Shown: positions 14,881 through 23,192 of the stretch, in pieces
How the letters are laid out: every line of letters starts with the position of its first letter
How positions within the stretch are numbered: the stretch's first letter is position 1
DNA from: Paractinoplanes durhamensis
GTDB taxonomy: Bacteria; Actinomycetota; Actinomycetes; Mycobacteriales; Micromonosporaceae
Length of the DNA stretch: 42,284 nt
Assembly: GCF_016862175.1 (NCBI RefSeq)
Contig: NZ_BOML01000094.1
Coordinates: 1 to 42,284 of the forward strand
Reading direction: 5' to 3'
Position numbers and translations under genes: made by a program
The notes under the pieces: generated by a model
The model's input: the letters and a program-made list of their open reading frames with translations, nothing else
The model's database searches: none
What the model was told of the DNA's origin: nothing

Positions 14881-16347
14881 GTGACCCTGCGCCTCGGCGA
14901 CGTCCTCGCCGACCCCGATCTGAGCCTGCGCCTGGCCGACGGCGACCCGGCCGCGCTCAACCAGCCGGTCCGCTGGTGCGCGGTCACCGAGCTGGCCGAC
15001 CCGCGCCCGTTCCTCTCCGGCGGCGAGCTGGTGCTGACCACCGGGCTCAGCCAGCTCGACGAAGTGCAGCAGCGGCAGTTCGTGACCCGGGTCGCCGATC
15101 GGCGGGCGGTCGGGCTCGGCTTCGGCGTCGGGCTCACCCACGACCGGATCCCGGCCGCGACCCTCGCCGAGGCCCGCGACCGCCGGCTGCCGGTGCTGGA
15201 GATCCCCTACTCGACGCCGTTCATCGCGGTCGACCGGTTCGTCGCCGACCGGGTCCTCGAGGAGCAGTACGGCCGCTTCGCCGACCTGCTCGACGAGCAC
15301 GACACGCTGGCCCGCGCGCTGCTCTCCGGCCGTGGCCTGGGCGCGCTGATCGGCTCGCTCCACCACATCCTCGGCGCACCCTGCATGGTCGTCGACGTCT
15401 ACGGCCGGGTGCTGGCCACCGCCCCGGCCAGCGCGGCCTGGCCGGTGGAACAGATCCTGTTCGCGGCCAAGGCGGGCGCCCCCGGCGACACCCCGATGGC
15501 GGTGCCGGTGACGGTCGAGGACACCGTGGTCGCGTACCTCTGCTGCCGTCGGCCCCGGCGGTCGGCGGACGTCCTGCCGTACGCGGTCAGCCTGGTCGGT
15601 CTGGAACTTGCCCGCCGCCAGGCGGAGCTGGCCGGCAAGCGCCGCCTGGCCGGCCAGGTCCTCGAGGATCTCGTCCGCGGCACCATCGGCGGCGCCGAGG
15701 CCGAGCGGCGGCTGTCCCCGTTCGGCATCCGCGCCCAGGACGAGCACGCGCTGCTGGTGGCCACCGCCGGCGGGCCCGGTGACCTGCGCAAACGCCTGGT
15801 CGCGAGCCCGGCCATGAGCGGCGCGACCACGGCCGTGCTGGAGGACTGCCTGATCGCCGTGCTCGACCCCGGCCAGTCGGCGCGGGAGGCGGCGCTGCTG
15901 CTGCAGGACTACCTGAGCCGGCACGGTTCGGACGTGCGGGTCGGCATCGGCGGGTGGTATGCGGGGACGGCCGGGCTGCGGTGGAGCTACTACGAGGCGC
16001 ACGAGGCGATGAACCGCGGGCCGGGCATCAACGAGCGCGAGCAGATGAGCCTGTCCGGGCTGATCGTGGCGAGTGAGGACGTGCCGCTGCGCGACCTGGC
16101 CACCGAGATGCTGCGCCCGCTGCACGACTTCGACGCGGCGCACGCCGGCGCCCTGGTCGCGACGCTGCGCGCCTACCTGGACGCGGACGGCTCGGTGGTG
16201 ACGGTCGCCGAGCGGCTGATCGTGCACCGCAACACGGTCCGCTACCGCCTGGAGCAGATCGAACGGCTGACCGGCCGGTCGCTGACCCGCACCGCCGACC
16301 GGGTGCAGCTGTGGCTGGCCCTGTCGGCGTCGGATCTACATCGGTAG
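14881..16347 (+). CDS. PucR-family transcriptional regulator
   Basis: About 488 residues. An N-terminal PucR sensory domain ('VTLRLGDVLADPDLSLRLAD', 'RPFLSGGELVLTTG', 'GFGVGLTHDRIPAATLAEAR') is followed by a central GGDEF-like region and a C-terminal PucR helix-turn-helix (last ~60 residues: 'VVTVAERLIVHRNTVRYRLE', then 'QIERLTGRSL'). PucR relatives are usually activators of purine, amine or amino-acid catabolism genes. Divergence from the aldehyde dehydrogenase/pot operon makes that operon its likely target. GTG 14881 is chosen because the family homology begins there; the open frame reaches to GTG 14785 and another GTG lies at 14860, so the start is uncertain. Its 3' end overlaps the converging kinase gene by 12 bases. 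Confidence 0.88.
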   Translation: MTLRLGDVLADPDLSLRLADGDPAALNQPVRWCAVTELADPRPFLSGGELVLTTGLSQLDEVQQRQFVTRVADRRAVGLGFGVGLTHDRIPAATLAEARDRRLPVLEIPYSTPFIAVDRFVADRVLEEQYGRFADLLDEHDTLARALLSGRGLGALIGSLHHILGAPCMVVDVYGRVLATAPASAAWPVEQILFAAKAGAPGDTPMAVPVTVEDTVVAYLCCRRPRRSADVLPYAVSLVGLELARRQAELAGKRRLAGQVLEDLVRGTIGGAEAERRLSPFGIRAQDEHALLVATAGGPGDLRKRLVASPAMSGATTAVLEDCLIAVLDPGQSAREAALLLQDYLSRHGSDVRVGIGGWYAGTAGLRWSYYEAHEAMNRGPGINEREQMSLSGLIVASEDVPLRDLATEMLRPLHDFDAAHAGALVATLRAYLDADGSVVTVAERLIVHRNTVRYRLEQIERLTGRSLTRTADRVQLWLALSASDLHR

Positions 16348-18288
16348 GCGCACGGTCACGGTCGTGCCGGACGACTCGTGCGAGGCCAGCGAGATCGTGC
16401 CGTGGTGCCGCTCGACCACCACCCGGCACAGCGCCAGGCCCAGCCCCGAGCCGGGGATGCCGGTGTGCCGGGCGTTGCCGCCGCGGTAGAGGCGGCGGAA
16501 CAGCCTCGCCTGCTCGTTCGGCGGGATGCCGACGCCGGTGTCGCGGACCGTGAGCACGGCCTGATGGCCCTGGTCGATCAGGGTGAGCCCGACCGCCGAG
16601 CCGGGCGGGCTGAACTTGATCGCGTTGCCGAGCAGCGCGGCCGCCACCTGCCGCAGCCGGTTCCGGTCGCCCGGCACGGTCACCTCGTCCAGCCGCTCCA
16701 CCGCGATCGCGATCCCGCGGCCGGCGGCGGCCTCGGCGAGGGCCACGGTCGCGTCGGTCACCACCTCGGCCAGGTTCACCGGCTCGATGGTGAGCTGGAG
16801 GTGCCCGGACTCCAGCCCGGCCACGTCCAGCAGGCGGTCCACCAGCTCGCGCAGCCGGGTGTTGTTGCGATGCACCACCTCGAAGAGGTCGCGCAGCTCC
16901 CCGAACGGCGTGTCGTCCGCCGACTCGGCGATCAGGTCGATGTACGAGCCGATCGAGGTGAGCGGGGTGCGCAGCTCGTGCCCGGCCAGCGCCATGTACT
17001 CGTCGGTCGCCGCGGCCAGGTGCAGGGCGAGCACCTCGGCCCGCCGGTGCTCCAGGAACGCGCCGATCACCGCGGCGATGCCGGTGAGCATCATGCCGAG
17101 CGACGGGTCGGCCTCCTGCCGGGTGCGGGAGAAGAACGACATCGCGCCGATCGCCCGGTCGCCGCTGCGCACCGGCACCGCGCCGCCGGACCGGTAGGCG
17201 CCGCCCGCGGCCATCTGGGCCACCTCGGGCAGCACCGGAGCGCCCGGCACGTTCAGGTCCGGCACCCAGATGAGTTCGCCGGTCTGCCAGCAGCGGCCGG
17301 CCAGCCCCTGGCCGCGGTTGATGCCGCCGGGCATCGGCAGCGCCGGCTCGCCCGGTTCGTTGTACATCGCGGCCAGGCGCATCACGTCGGCACCCTCGTC
17401 GGCCAGCCACAGCCGGAGGTACGGCCAACCCAGGCTGCCGCCGATCGCCGCCAGGATGCGGTCGCCGGCGTCCGGCGCGTCCGGGTCGCTGGTCAGTACC
17501 TTGAGTACCCGGTTCTTGCACTCCTCGTACTGCCGGGTGCGGTGCCGGGCGGTGGTGTCGTGCGCGGCCGACACCGCGGCCACCACTGTGCCGTCCGCAC
17601 CACGGACCGGGCGGGCGTTGACCAGGAACCAGTGCGGGCGATCGTACGGGTCGTACGCCATCAGCTCGACGTGGTTGACGTCCTCACCGCGCAGGGCCCG
17701 CGCGATCGGCGTCTGGTCATCCGGAACCTCGGTGCCGTCCCCGTAGCGGGTCCGGTGCCGGCGGGCCACGTCCTCGATCGGCACACCCGGGTCGTCGCTG
17801 CCGAGCACGTCGGTCAGCGCCCGGTTGACCAGCAGCTGCCGGCCGTCGGCGTCGAACGCGATCAGCCCGGTGTCGACGCACTCCAGCACCGCGTCGAGCA
17901 TGGCCCGGTCGGGATTCGGTGTGGTCAGCCGGTTGAGGTGCTCGCGCAGCGCGGCGCTCAGCTCCGGCACCCCGAACGGCTTGCCGATCACCCCGAGCGC
18001 GCCGGTCTCGCTCAGCCGCGGGTCCCCCGGATGCAGGTATGCGGTGATCAGCACGATCGGGGTGGCCGCCAGTTCGGGGTTCTCGCGGATCGCCGCGCAG
18101 AGCTCGATCCCGTTCATGCGTGGCATGTCGACGTCGGCGACCAGCAGGTCCGGCCGGTACTTGCCGACCGCTTCGAGGCCGGCCACGCCGTCGTCGGCCA
18201 CCACGACGTCATGACCGAGTCGGCGGACGACCTCGGCGATGACGCGTTGATGGTCGAGGTTGTCCTCGACTACGACGACTAACGCCAC
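16336..18288 (-). CDS. Sensor histidine kinase with N-terminal receiver, PAS and GAF domains
   Basis: A 650-residue soluble multi-domain kinase without membrane segments. Order: receiver domain (1-120; phospho-acceptor Asp52 in 'LLVADVDMPRMNG', Thr82, Lys103 in 'IGKPFG'), PAS (about 128-250), GAF (about 265-415; 'LGWPYLRLWLADEG'), HisKA (about 420-495; His437 in 'AGHELRTPLTS') and HATPase_c (about 535-648; N box 'LLGNAIKFSPPG', G1 'DTGVGIP', G2 'GSGLGLALCRVVVERHHGT'). A receiver at the N-terminus means it can itself be phosphorylated by another kinase, or acts as a phosphorelay node. No partner output regulator is adjacent. Start is GTG 18288. It converges on and overlaps the PucR gene. Confidence 0.9.
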   Translation of the reverse strand: MALVVVVEDNLDHQRVIAEVVRRLGHDVVVADDGVAGLEAVGKYRPDLLVADVDMPRMNGIELCAAIRENPELAATPIVLITAYLHPGDPRLSETGALGVIGKPFGVPELSAALREHLNRLTTPNPDRAMLDAVLECVDTGLIAFDADGRQLLVNRALTDVLGSDDPGVPIEDVARRHRTRYGDGTEVPDDQTPIARALRGEDVNHVELMAYDPYDRPHWFLVNARPVRGADGTVVAAVSAAHDTTARHRTRQYEECKNRVLKVLTSDPDAPDAGDRILAAIGGSLGWPYLRLWLADEGADVMRLAAMYNEPGEPALPMPGGINRGQGLAGRCWQTGELIWVPDLNVPGAPVLPEVAQMAAGGAYRSGGAVPVRSGDRAIGAMSFFSRTRQEADPSLGMMLTGIAAVIGAFLEHRRAEVLALHLAAATDEYMALAGHELRTPLTSIGSYIDLIAESADDTPFGELRDLFEVVHRNNTRLRELVDRLLDVAGLESGHLQLTIEPVNLAEVVTDATVALAEAAAGRGIAIAVERLDEVTVPGDRNRLRQVAAALLGNAIKFSPPGSAVGLTLIDQGHQAVLTVRDTGVGIPPNEQARLFRRLYRGGNARHTGIPGSGLGLALCRVVVERHHGTISLASHESSGTTVTVRLPM

Positions 18289-18347
18289 CGTCGCAGCCTA
18301 AAACTGACAAATCACCCCGGGGAGGGTTTCCGGGTAGCTTGATCGGA

Positions 18348-19775
18348 GTGCCGGGAAACAATGTCGGGCTGCGGTCCGAGCGCGGGCCTGTCCTCGCCGC
18401 CGTGATGCTCACGACCGGTCTGGTCGCCATCGACGCCACCATCATCGCCACCGCGGTGCCGTCGATCGTCAAGGATATCGGCGGCTTCACCGAGTTCCCC
18501 TGGCTCTTCTCGATCTACCTCCTGGCGCAGGCGGTGTCGGTCCCGATCTACGGCAAGCTGAACGACCTGTTCGGGCGGAAACCGGTCATCCTGTGGGGCA
18601 TCGGGCTGTTCCTGCTCGGCTCGATCATGTGCGGGGTCGCCTGGACGATGGGCCTGCTGATCGCGTTCCGGATCGTGCAGGGCCTGGGCGCCGGCGCGAT
18701 CCTGCCGACCACCATCACCATCGTCGGCGACCTCTACTCGGTGCGGGAACGGGCCAAGGTCCAGGGGTACGTGGCGAGCGTCTGGGGCGTCGCCTCGGTG
18801 GTCGGCCCGACCCTGGGCGGCGTCTTCAGCGAGTACGTCTCCTGGCGCTGGATCTTCTTCGTCAACATCCCGCTCTGCCTGCTGGCCGCGGTCGTGTTCT
18901 TCCGCCGCTTCCACGAGCGCGTCGAACGCGGCCACCCGGTGATCGACTACCGCGGCGCCGGGCTCCTCGCGGTCGGCCTGACCCTGGTCATCCTGGGCGC
19001 CCTGGAGGGCGGCCAGGCGTGGGCATGGACCTCCCCCGCCGGCTTCCTGATCCTGGCCGCCGGGTTCGCCGCGCTGGCCGCCTTCGTCGTGGTCGAACGG
19101 CGAGCCCCGGCCCCGGTGCTGCCGCTGTGGATCTTCCGGCGACGGCTCCTGGTGACCAGCGGCCTGATCTCGGTCGGCATCGGCGCCATCCTGACCGGCC
19201 TGAGCTCGTACGTCCCGACCTACGTGCAGGACGCGCTCGGCACCGGCCCGCTGATCGCCGGTTTCGCCCTGGCCACCCTGACCCTGGGCTGGCCGATCAC
19301 CGGAAGCCAGGCCGGCCGCGTCTACCTCCGGCTGGGTTTCCGCGCGTGCGCCCTGATCGGCACCACGCTGGTCCTGATCGGCTGCACCCTGCTGCTGGTG
19401 CTGGGCCGGCACTCCCCGGTCTGGCAGGTCGCCGCCATCTGCCTGGTGATCGGCCTCGGCATGGGCCTCACCGCATCGCCCACGTTGATCGCCGCGCAGT
19501 CCAGCGTGGACTGGGCGGAGCGCGGCGTGGTCACCGGCAGCAACATCTTCCTGCGCTCGGTCGGCAGCTCGGTCGGCGTCGCGGTCTTCGGCGCGATCGC
19601 CAACGCGACCGTCGGATCCGGCGCGGTCTCACCCGACGCCCTGACCACGGCCGTGCACCGCATCTTCATCGGCGTGCTCATCATCGCCGTCCTGATCCTC
19701 GCGATGGCCGCGTTCATCCCGCACTCCGCCGACCGCGCGATCAACGAGGCCCCGGCCACCGAACCCGCGGCGTGA
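18348..19775 (+). CDS. MFS drug-efflux transporter, DHA2 (EmrB/QacA) type
   Basis: About 475 residues with 13-14 predicted membrane helices. Family marks include motif D1 'LDATIIATAVPSIVKDIGG'-like text ('VAIDATIIATAVPSIV'), motif A 'GKLNDLFGRKPVI' (about residues 65-77), motif B 'FRIVQGLGAGAILPTTITIV' and motif C 'SVVGPTLGGVFSEYVSWRWI'. Such proteins export drugs, dyes or metabolites with protons. GTG 18348 is preferred to TTG 18339; neither has a clear ribosome binding site. It diverges from the histidine kinase with a 59-base gap and has no adjacent dedicated repressor. The substrate is unknown. Confidence 0.9.
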   Translation: MPGNNVGLRSERGPVLAAVMLTTGLVAIDATIIATAVPSIVKDIGGFTEFPWLFSIYLLAQAVSVPIYGKLNDLFGRKPVILWGIGLFLLGSIMCGVAWTMGLLIAFRIVQGLGAGAILPTTITIVGDLYSVRERAKVQGYVASVWGVASVVGPTLGGVFSEYVSWRWIFFVNIPLCLLAAVVFFRRFHERVERGHPVIDYRGAGLLAVGLTLVILGALEGGQAWAWTSPAGFLILAAGFAALAAFVVVERRAPAPVLPLWIFRRRLLVTSGLISVGIGAILTGLSSYVPTYVQDALGTGPLIAGFALATLTLGWPITGSQAGRVYLRLGFRACALIGTTLVLIGCTLLLVLGRHSPVWQVAAICLVIGLGMGLTASPTLIAAQSSVDWAERGVVTGSNIFLRSVGSSVGVAVFGAIANATVGSGAVSPDALTTAVHRIFIGVLIIAVLILAMAAFIPHSADRAINEAPATEPAA

Positions 19776-19979
19776 TTGTTCCTTCTGCGATTCAAGCAGC
19801 TCGACCAGTTTCAGGGCCCGGTCCGAGCGCTCCTTGCCGCCGACCAGCACCACCAGCGAGGCGATGGTCAGCGGCGCCAGCACCCGGCAGGTCAACCGGT
19901 AGCTGACGTACACCACTACGACGGGAAGGGCGGTCGACCGCGACTCCCCGATCAGCTCGATCAACCATTGAGGCACCAT
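19629..19979 (-). CDS. Small hypothetical membrane-anchored protein
   Basis: A 116-residue open frame. The first ~70 residues look genuine: MVPQWLIELIGESRSTALPV, then a hydrophobic helix (VVVVYVSYRL ... LAPLTIASLVVLVGG) and an amphipathic Lys/Glu helix (ERSDRALKLVELLESQKEQS). The remainder runs into the antisense of the MFS gene and has a charged, shadow-like composition, so the real protein may be shorter or the 147-base overlap may signal a lost stop. ATG 19979 has only a distant GGAG 12 bases upstream. This is the only coding candidate in the 320-base gap between the exporter and the CotH gene. The rest of the gap, 19980-20096, shows nothing recognisable. Confidence 0.45.
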   Translation of the reverse strand: MVPQWLIELIGESRSTALPVVVVYVSYRLTCRVLAPLTIASLVVLVGGKERSDRALKLVELLESQKEQSRRGFGGRGLVDRAVGGVRDERGHREDQDGDDEHADEDAVHGRGQGVG

Positions 19980-20096
19980 GGCAACTCACGCTCCGCGACG
20001 AAGCACCCGCATTTTGCGAGGGAGCATGCACTCAGAGTAGCTACAAGGTCATAACAGCACTACTGCCAATATCAGGACGCTCCTCGCGGCGGTCGG

Positions 20097-21659
20097 TCAT
20101 GAGCCCTTGACGGTGGCGGTGCCGGCCAGATATCTCGTCCGCTGATCGATCAGGGTGCGCAGCGTGTCCGCCTCGGTGGTGCCCGCCGCCTTGTCGTAGC
20201 CGTCCACGGTCGAAAGCACGGTGAGCGCCGCGTCGAGCGCTGTGGTGGCGGCGCCGCTCGCGTAGATCTTCTGATATTCGTCCTGGTAGGCCTCCTGATA
20301 GACCTTCTTGAACGCGGCACTGGCCAGGAAGCGCTCCTTGAGCTTGTTGCCGCCGAAGCCGCCCATCCGGCCACCACCGGCGTTGTTCCCACCCGGCGGC
20401 TGCATCCCCGCGGGCGGTTCAAAGCCCTCCGGGAGGCCGCCGCCCTGGGCGCCGCCGAAGCCCCGGCCGCCGCCCATGGTGACCGTCTGCGTCGGGTCCT
20501 GCTCGGCATCGCCGGTCAGGGTGAGGTTGTAGTCCCAGCCGACGACCTTGAACCTCTTGGTGGTGAGGTCGTAGTACAGGTAATAGTTCTTGCCCGGGCC
20601 GGCCATGTCGTCGAAGTTGAGCAGCAGGTTCTGCTCGGCCGCGTAGCGCGCGAACGACTCCACGTCGATGTGCTCGGCGAGGCCCCTGTCGAACTCCGCG
20701 TCGCTGCTGTTGTTCACCCAGCGGATCAGCTTGATGACCGGTTCCAGATCCTGGCTGCCGACCATGTTGATCTGCTTGAAATCGTCGGCGTAGTCGGTCT
20801 GGTCGTCGCCCTGGTCGGTGAACGAGCTCGAGGCCAGGCTCTTGTAGAGCACGCCGGAACTGCCGATCTCGTCGGCGAAGTTCTCGTCGGGGTGCTCGAC
20901 CACGAGCCGGGCCACCGTCGGCCGGTCGTTGACGGTGAAGCTTGTGTAGGCGTACTTCTGCGCGGTCTCGCCGGCGGCGGCGAGAACGTTGAGGGAGACC
21001 GCCTCATTCATGACCGTCTTGCCGCCGCCCATGCCGGACACCCGCATCGTGACCTCACGGTGGCCCTCGTAGCGACGGCCCTCGACGAACTCGTCGAAGC
21101 GGATCAGCCAGGGCAGGTTCTCCGGCTCCTCGGCCTTCAGGCCACTGCCACCGGCGCCGCCGAACCCTCCGAACCCACCGCCGGGTCCCCCAGCGCCGGG
21201 CATCTGCTGGCCACCCTGCGGCATCTGGCCACCCTGCGGCCGCTGACCGCCGCCGCGGGCGCCCTCCCGGGCCTGACCGTCGCGGGTCAGTTGGCCGAGC
21301 GTGGAATTGCCCTTGAGCCGGATGCCGACGCTCGGGATCGTGACGCCGTCGACGGTCAGGTCGGCCTCGAGCCAGTCCTTCTCGCCGTCCTTGAAGTAGG
21401 AGTCGAGCAGTCGCTGGTAGTCGGCGTCGCGGAAGGTCAGCTTGATGCTGTGCGCCTGGTTCGCGTCGAACAGGTCGGCCGAACCCTCGATGTTCTGGGT
21501 GACCTCGTCGGCCGATCTGGCGCCCGAGCTGGTGACCAGCGGTGCGACCCGCACGGTGGTGAACACCACGGTCAGCGCCACGCCGACCGCGGCGCAGGTG
21601 GCCAGCAGCTTCCAGTAGTGCCGGATCCGCACCGGGATCCGGTGCTTCAGCGCCATCAC
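20097..21659 (-). CDS. CotH-like kinase family protein, membrane anchored
   Basis: A 520-residue protein with one N-terminal membrane helix (about 17-40) and an extracytoplasmic CotH-type domain. Visible marks are 'VGIRLKGNSTLGQL', 'KTVMNEAVSLNVL', 'GPGKNYYLYYD' and 'FKVVGWDYNLT'; the last two match the CotH Lys-Asn and W-D catalytic/metal segments. CotH of Bacillus phosphorylates spore-coat proteins. Two low-complexity Gly/Gln/Met/Pro inserts (about 135-175 and 395-440) interrupt the domain. The gene is last in the VTC-DUF4956-CotH operon and overlaps DUF4956 by 4 bases if GTG 21659 is used, or 1 base with ATG 21656. What it phosphorylates here is unknown. Confidence 0.88.
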   Translation of the reverse strand: MMALKHRIPVRIRHYWKLLATCAAVGVALTVVFTTVRVAPLVTSSGARSADEVTQNIEGSADLFDANQAHSIKLTFRDADYQRLLDSYFKDGEKDWLEADLTVDGVTIPSVGIRLKGNSTLGQLTRDGQAREGARGGGQRPQGGQMPQGGQQMPGAGGPGGGFGGFGGAGGSGLKAEEPENLPWLIRFDEFVEGRRYEGHREVTMRVSGMGGGKTVMNEAVSLNVLAAAGETAQKYAYTSFTVNDRPTVARLVVEHPDENFADEIGSSGVLYKSLASSSFTDQGDDQTDYADDFKQINMVGSQDLEPVIKLIRWVNNSSDAEFDRGLAEHIDVESFARYAAEQNLLLNFDDMAGPGKNYYLYYDLTTKRFKVVGWDYNLTLTGDAEQDPTQTVTMGGGRGFGGAQGGGLPEGFEPPAGMQPPGGNNAGGGRMGGFGGNKLKERFLASAAFKKVYQEAYQDEYQKIYASGAATTALDAALTVLSTVDGYDKAAGTTEADTLRTLIDQRTRYLAGTATVKGS

Positions 21660-22333
21660 AGGTCCGTCTGGTCGTACCCGGTCAGCACCGTGACCCGCTG
21701 CCCGCCGGTCCGCTCACCGAGGGCCGAGATGAGCTGACCCGGCTCGTGGCCCTTCTTCAGCCGCACGGTGTACATCAACTCGGTCAGCGCGCCGCCGCGG
21801 ATCGACTCCATGCTGATCAGCTCGAACTCGCTGGTGTGCGCGATCAGCACGTCCTGGATGTTGTCGGTGTAGTTGCCGTCCGGCGGCACCTGGACCTTGA
21901 CCACCTGCCGCTGCACGTTCGAGGCGAACCAGTTGAACCGGAACATCACCACGATGACCAGGCTGATCACCACGGCCGCGACGATCGCCAGGGTGTAGAA
22001 GCGGGTGCCGGTGGCCATCCCGACCCCCATCACCAGGAAGATGAAGCCGACGTCGCGGGTCTCCTTGATGGCGTTCCGGAACCGCACCACCGACAGCGCG
22101 CCGACCAGGGCGAATGCACGGGCGATGTTGGAGCCGACGACCAGCATGATCAGCGAGATGAGCATGCCGAGGATGACCAGGGTCTGCACGTAGGACTGGC
22201 TGTAGGACACGTTGCGGTGGGTGAACCGGTAGACCCATGCGATCCCGGCGCTGAGCACGAACGACAGCAGCATCGCGATCGCGATGTCACCGACGCTGAA
22301 CGTGCCGGACAGGTCTTGAATGTCGAAGGGCAT
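21656..22333 (-). CDS. DUF4956 membrane protein
   Basis: A 225-residue protein with about four membrane helices in the first half ('IAIAMLLSFVLSAGIAWVY', 'TLVILGMLISLIMLVV', 'DVGFIFLVMGVGMATG', 'TLAIVAAVVISLVIVVM'). Between helices lies a conserved-looking cytoplasmic segment, 'ARAFALVGALSVVRFRNAIK', reminiscent of MgtC/DUF4956 proteins. The C-terminal ~90 residues form a soluble alpha/beta domain ('VVKVQVPPDGNYTDNIQDVL', 'HTSEFELISMESIRGGALTE'). ATG 22333 sits 4 bases after the VTC stop, and the 3' end overlaps the CotH start, so all three genes are co-transcribed. A membrane partner or channel for the VTC enzyme is an inference from context only. Confidence 0.85.
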   Translation of the reverse strand: MPFDIQDLSGTFSVGDIAIAMLLSFVLSAGIAWVYRFTHRNVSYSQSYVQTLVILGMLISLIMLVVGSNIARAFALVGALSVVRFRNAIKETRDVGFIFLVMGVGMATGTRFYTLAIVAAVVISLVIVVMFRFNWFASNVQRQVVKVQVPPDGNYTDNIQDVLIAHTSEFELISMESIRGGALTELMYTVRLKKGHEPGQLISALGERTGGQRVTVLTGYDQTDL

Positions 22334-22337
22334 TGCC

Positions 22338-23192
22338 TCAGGCCTCACTGAACTCGGTGTCGGGGATGTGGAAGATCGAGCGCGGAGCATGGCCGTAGGC
22401 CTCCACGCTCTGGCAGTACTTGGAGACCCGGACGATCGACATGCTCATCCGGGCGGCGAGATCGGTCAGCCAGTACGGCACCCGCTCGTCGGCCTTGAAC
22501 TCGACCACCGCGAACTCGGCCGGCACGACCAGCCGGTTCTCCGTCTCGGCGGCGAAGTGGAAGTCGCGGTCCCGGCCGCGGATCCGGCTGTCCACGGTGA
22601 CCCGGATGCCTTCGTCGGCGCCGCTTCCGACGTACGCCTCCCGCTGGTAACCGGTCATCGCGACCGGCCGCAGGTCGAGCAGCGACACCAACTCGAGCAC
22701 CTCTTCGAGGAAGGCGCGCTGACCCGGCTCGTGGTCCGGCATGACCCTTTTGTCGCACAGGTCGCGAGCGAGGTGGTACGGCAGCGCGACCCGGCGTTTC
22801 TGGGTGACCCGGTTGACCCGCTGCTTGATCTCGACGTGCACGGTGCTGTCGTCGCCGACGCTGAACCGATCGCCGTAATGCCGCAGCCGCAGCTTGCGCC
22901 GGAACTTGAGACCCTCGATCTTCTCCCAGTAGAAGCGCAGATCGCGGGTGTCGTAGTAGGTGCTCCACACCCCGTACCCGCCGTCGGCGCCGTGGCTGTC
23001 GACGTCGAGGCGGCGGATCAGCTCGGCGCGCAGCTCGGGGATCTGCGTACTCGGCAGCAGGTACTTGATCTCGTACCGGTTGAACGCGTGCAGCGCGGTC
23101 GGCGCCCGCAGCGCATGACCGGCATGGTCGTCACTGCGGTGTTCGGCCGCCGGCTCGGCCGGAACGTCGGTGACGGGTTCCGGCGGTGCCGT
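22338..23192 (-). CDS. VTC-domain polyphosphate polymerase-like protein (5' end unresolved)
   Basis: The VTC fold makes polyphosphate from ATP in yeast Vtc4 and bacterial relatives. Core residues seen include 'FNRYEIKYLLP' (domain start, about 23080), 'KFRRKLRLRHYGD', 'VHVEIKQRV', 'TVDSRIRGRDRDF' and 'FAVVEFKADERVPYWLTDLA'. These supply the basic tunnel and the metal-binding Glu residues. The coding frame is open from a TGA at 23195-23193 to the stop at 22338, and has good codon bias throughout. Yet it holds no ATG, GTG or TTG before GTG 22970, which would cut off the first strand of the domain. A non-standard start (CTG 23111) or a one-base shift joining GTG 23203 to this frame are possible. 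First gene of the operon. Confidence 0.8.
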   Translation of the reverse strand, partial: TAPPEPVTDVPAEPAAEHRSDDHAGHALRAPTALHAFNRYEIKYLLPSTQIPELRAELIRRLDVDSHGADGGYGVWSTYYDTRDLRFYWEKIEGLKFRRKLRLRHYGDRFSVGDDSTVHVEIKQRVNRVTQKRRVALPYHLARDLCDKRVMPDHEPGQRAFLEEVLELVSLLDLRPVAMTGYQREAYVGSGADEGIRVTVDSRIRGRDRDFHFAAETENRLVVPAEFAVVEFKADERVPYWLTDLAARMSMSIVRVSKYCQSVEAYGHAPRSIFHIPDTEFSEA

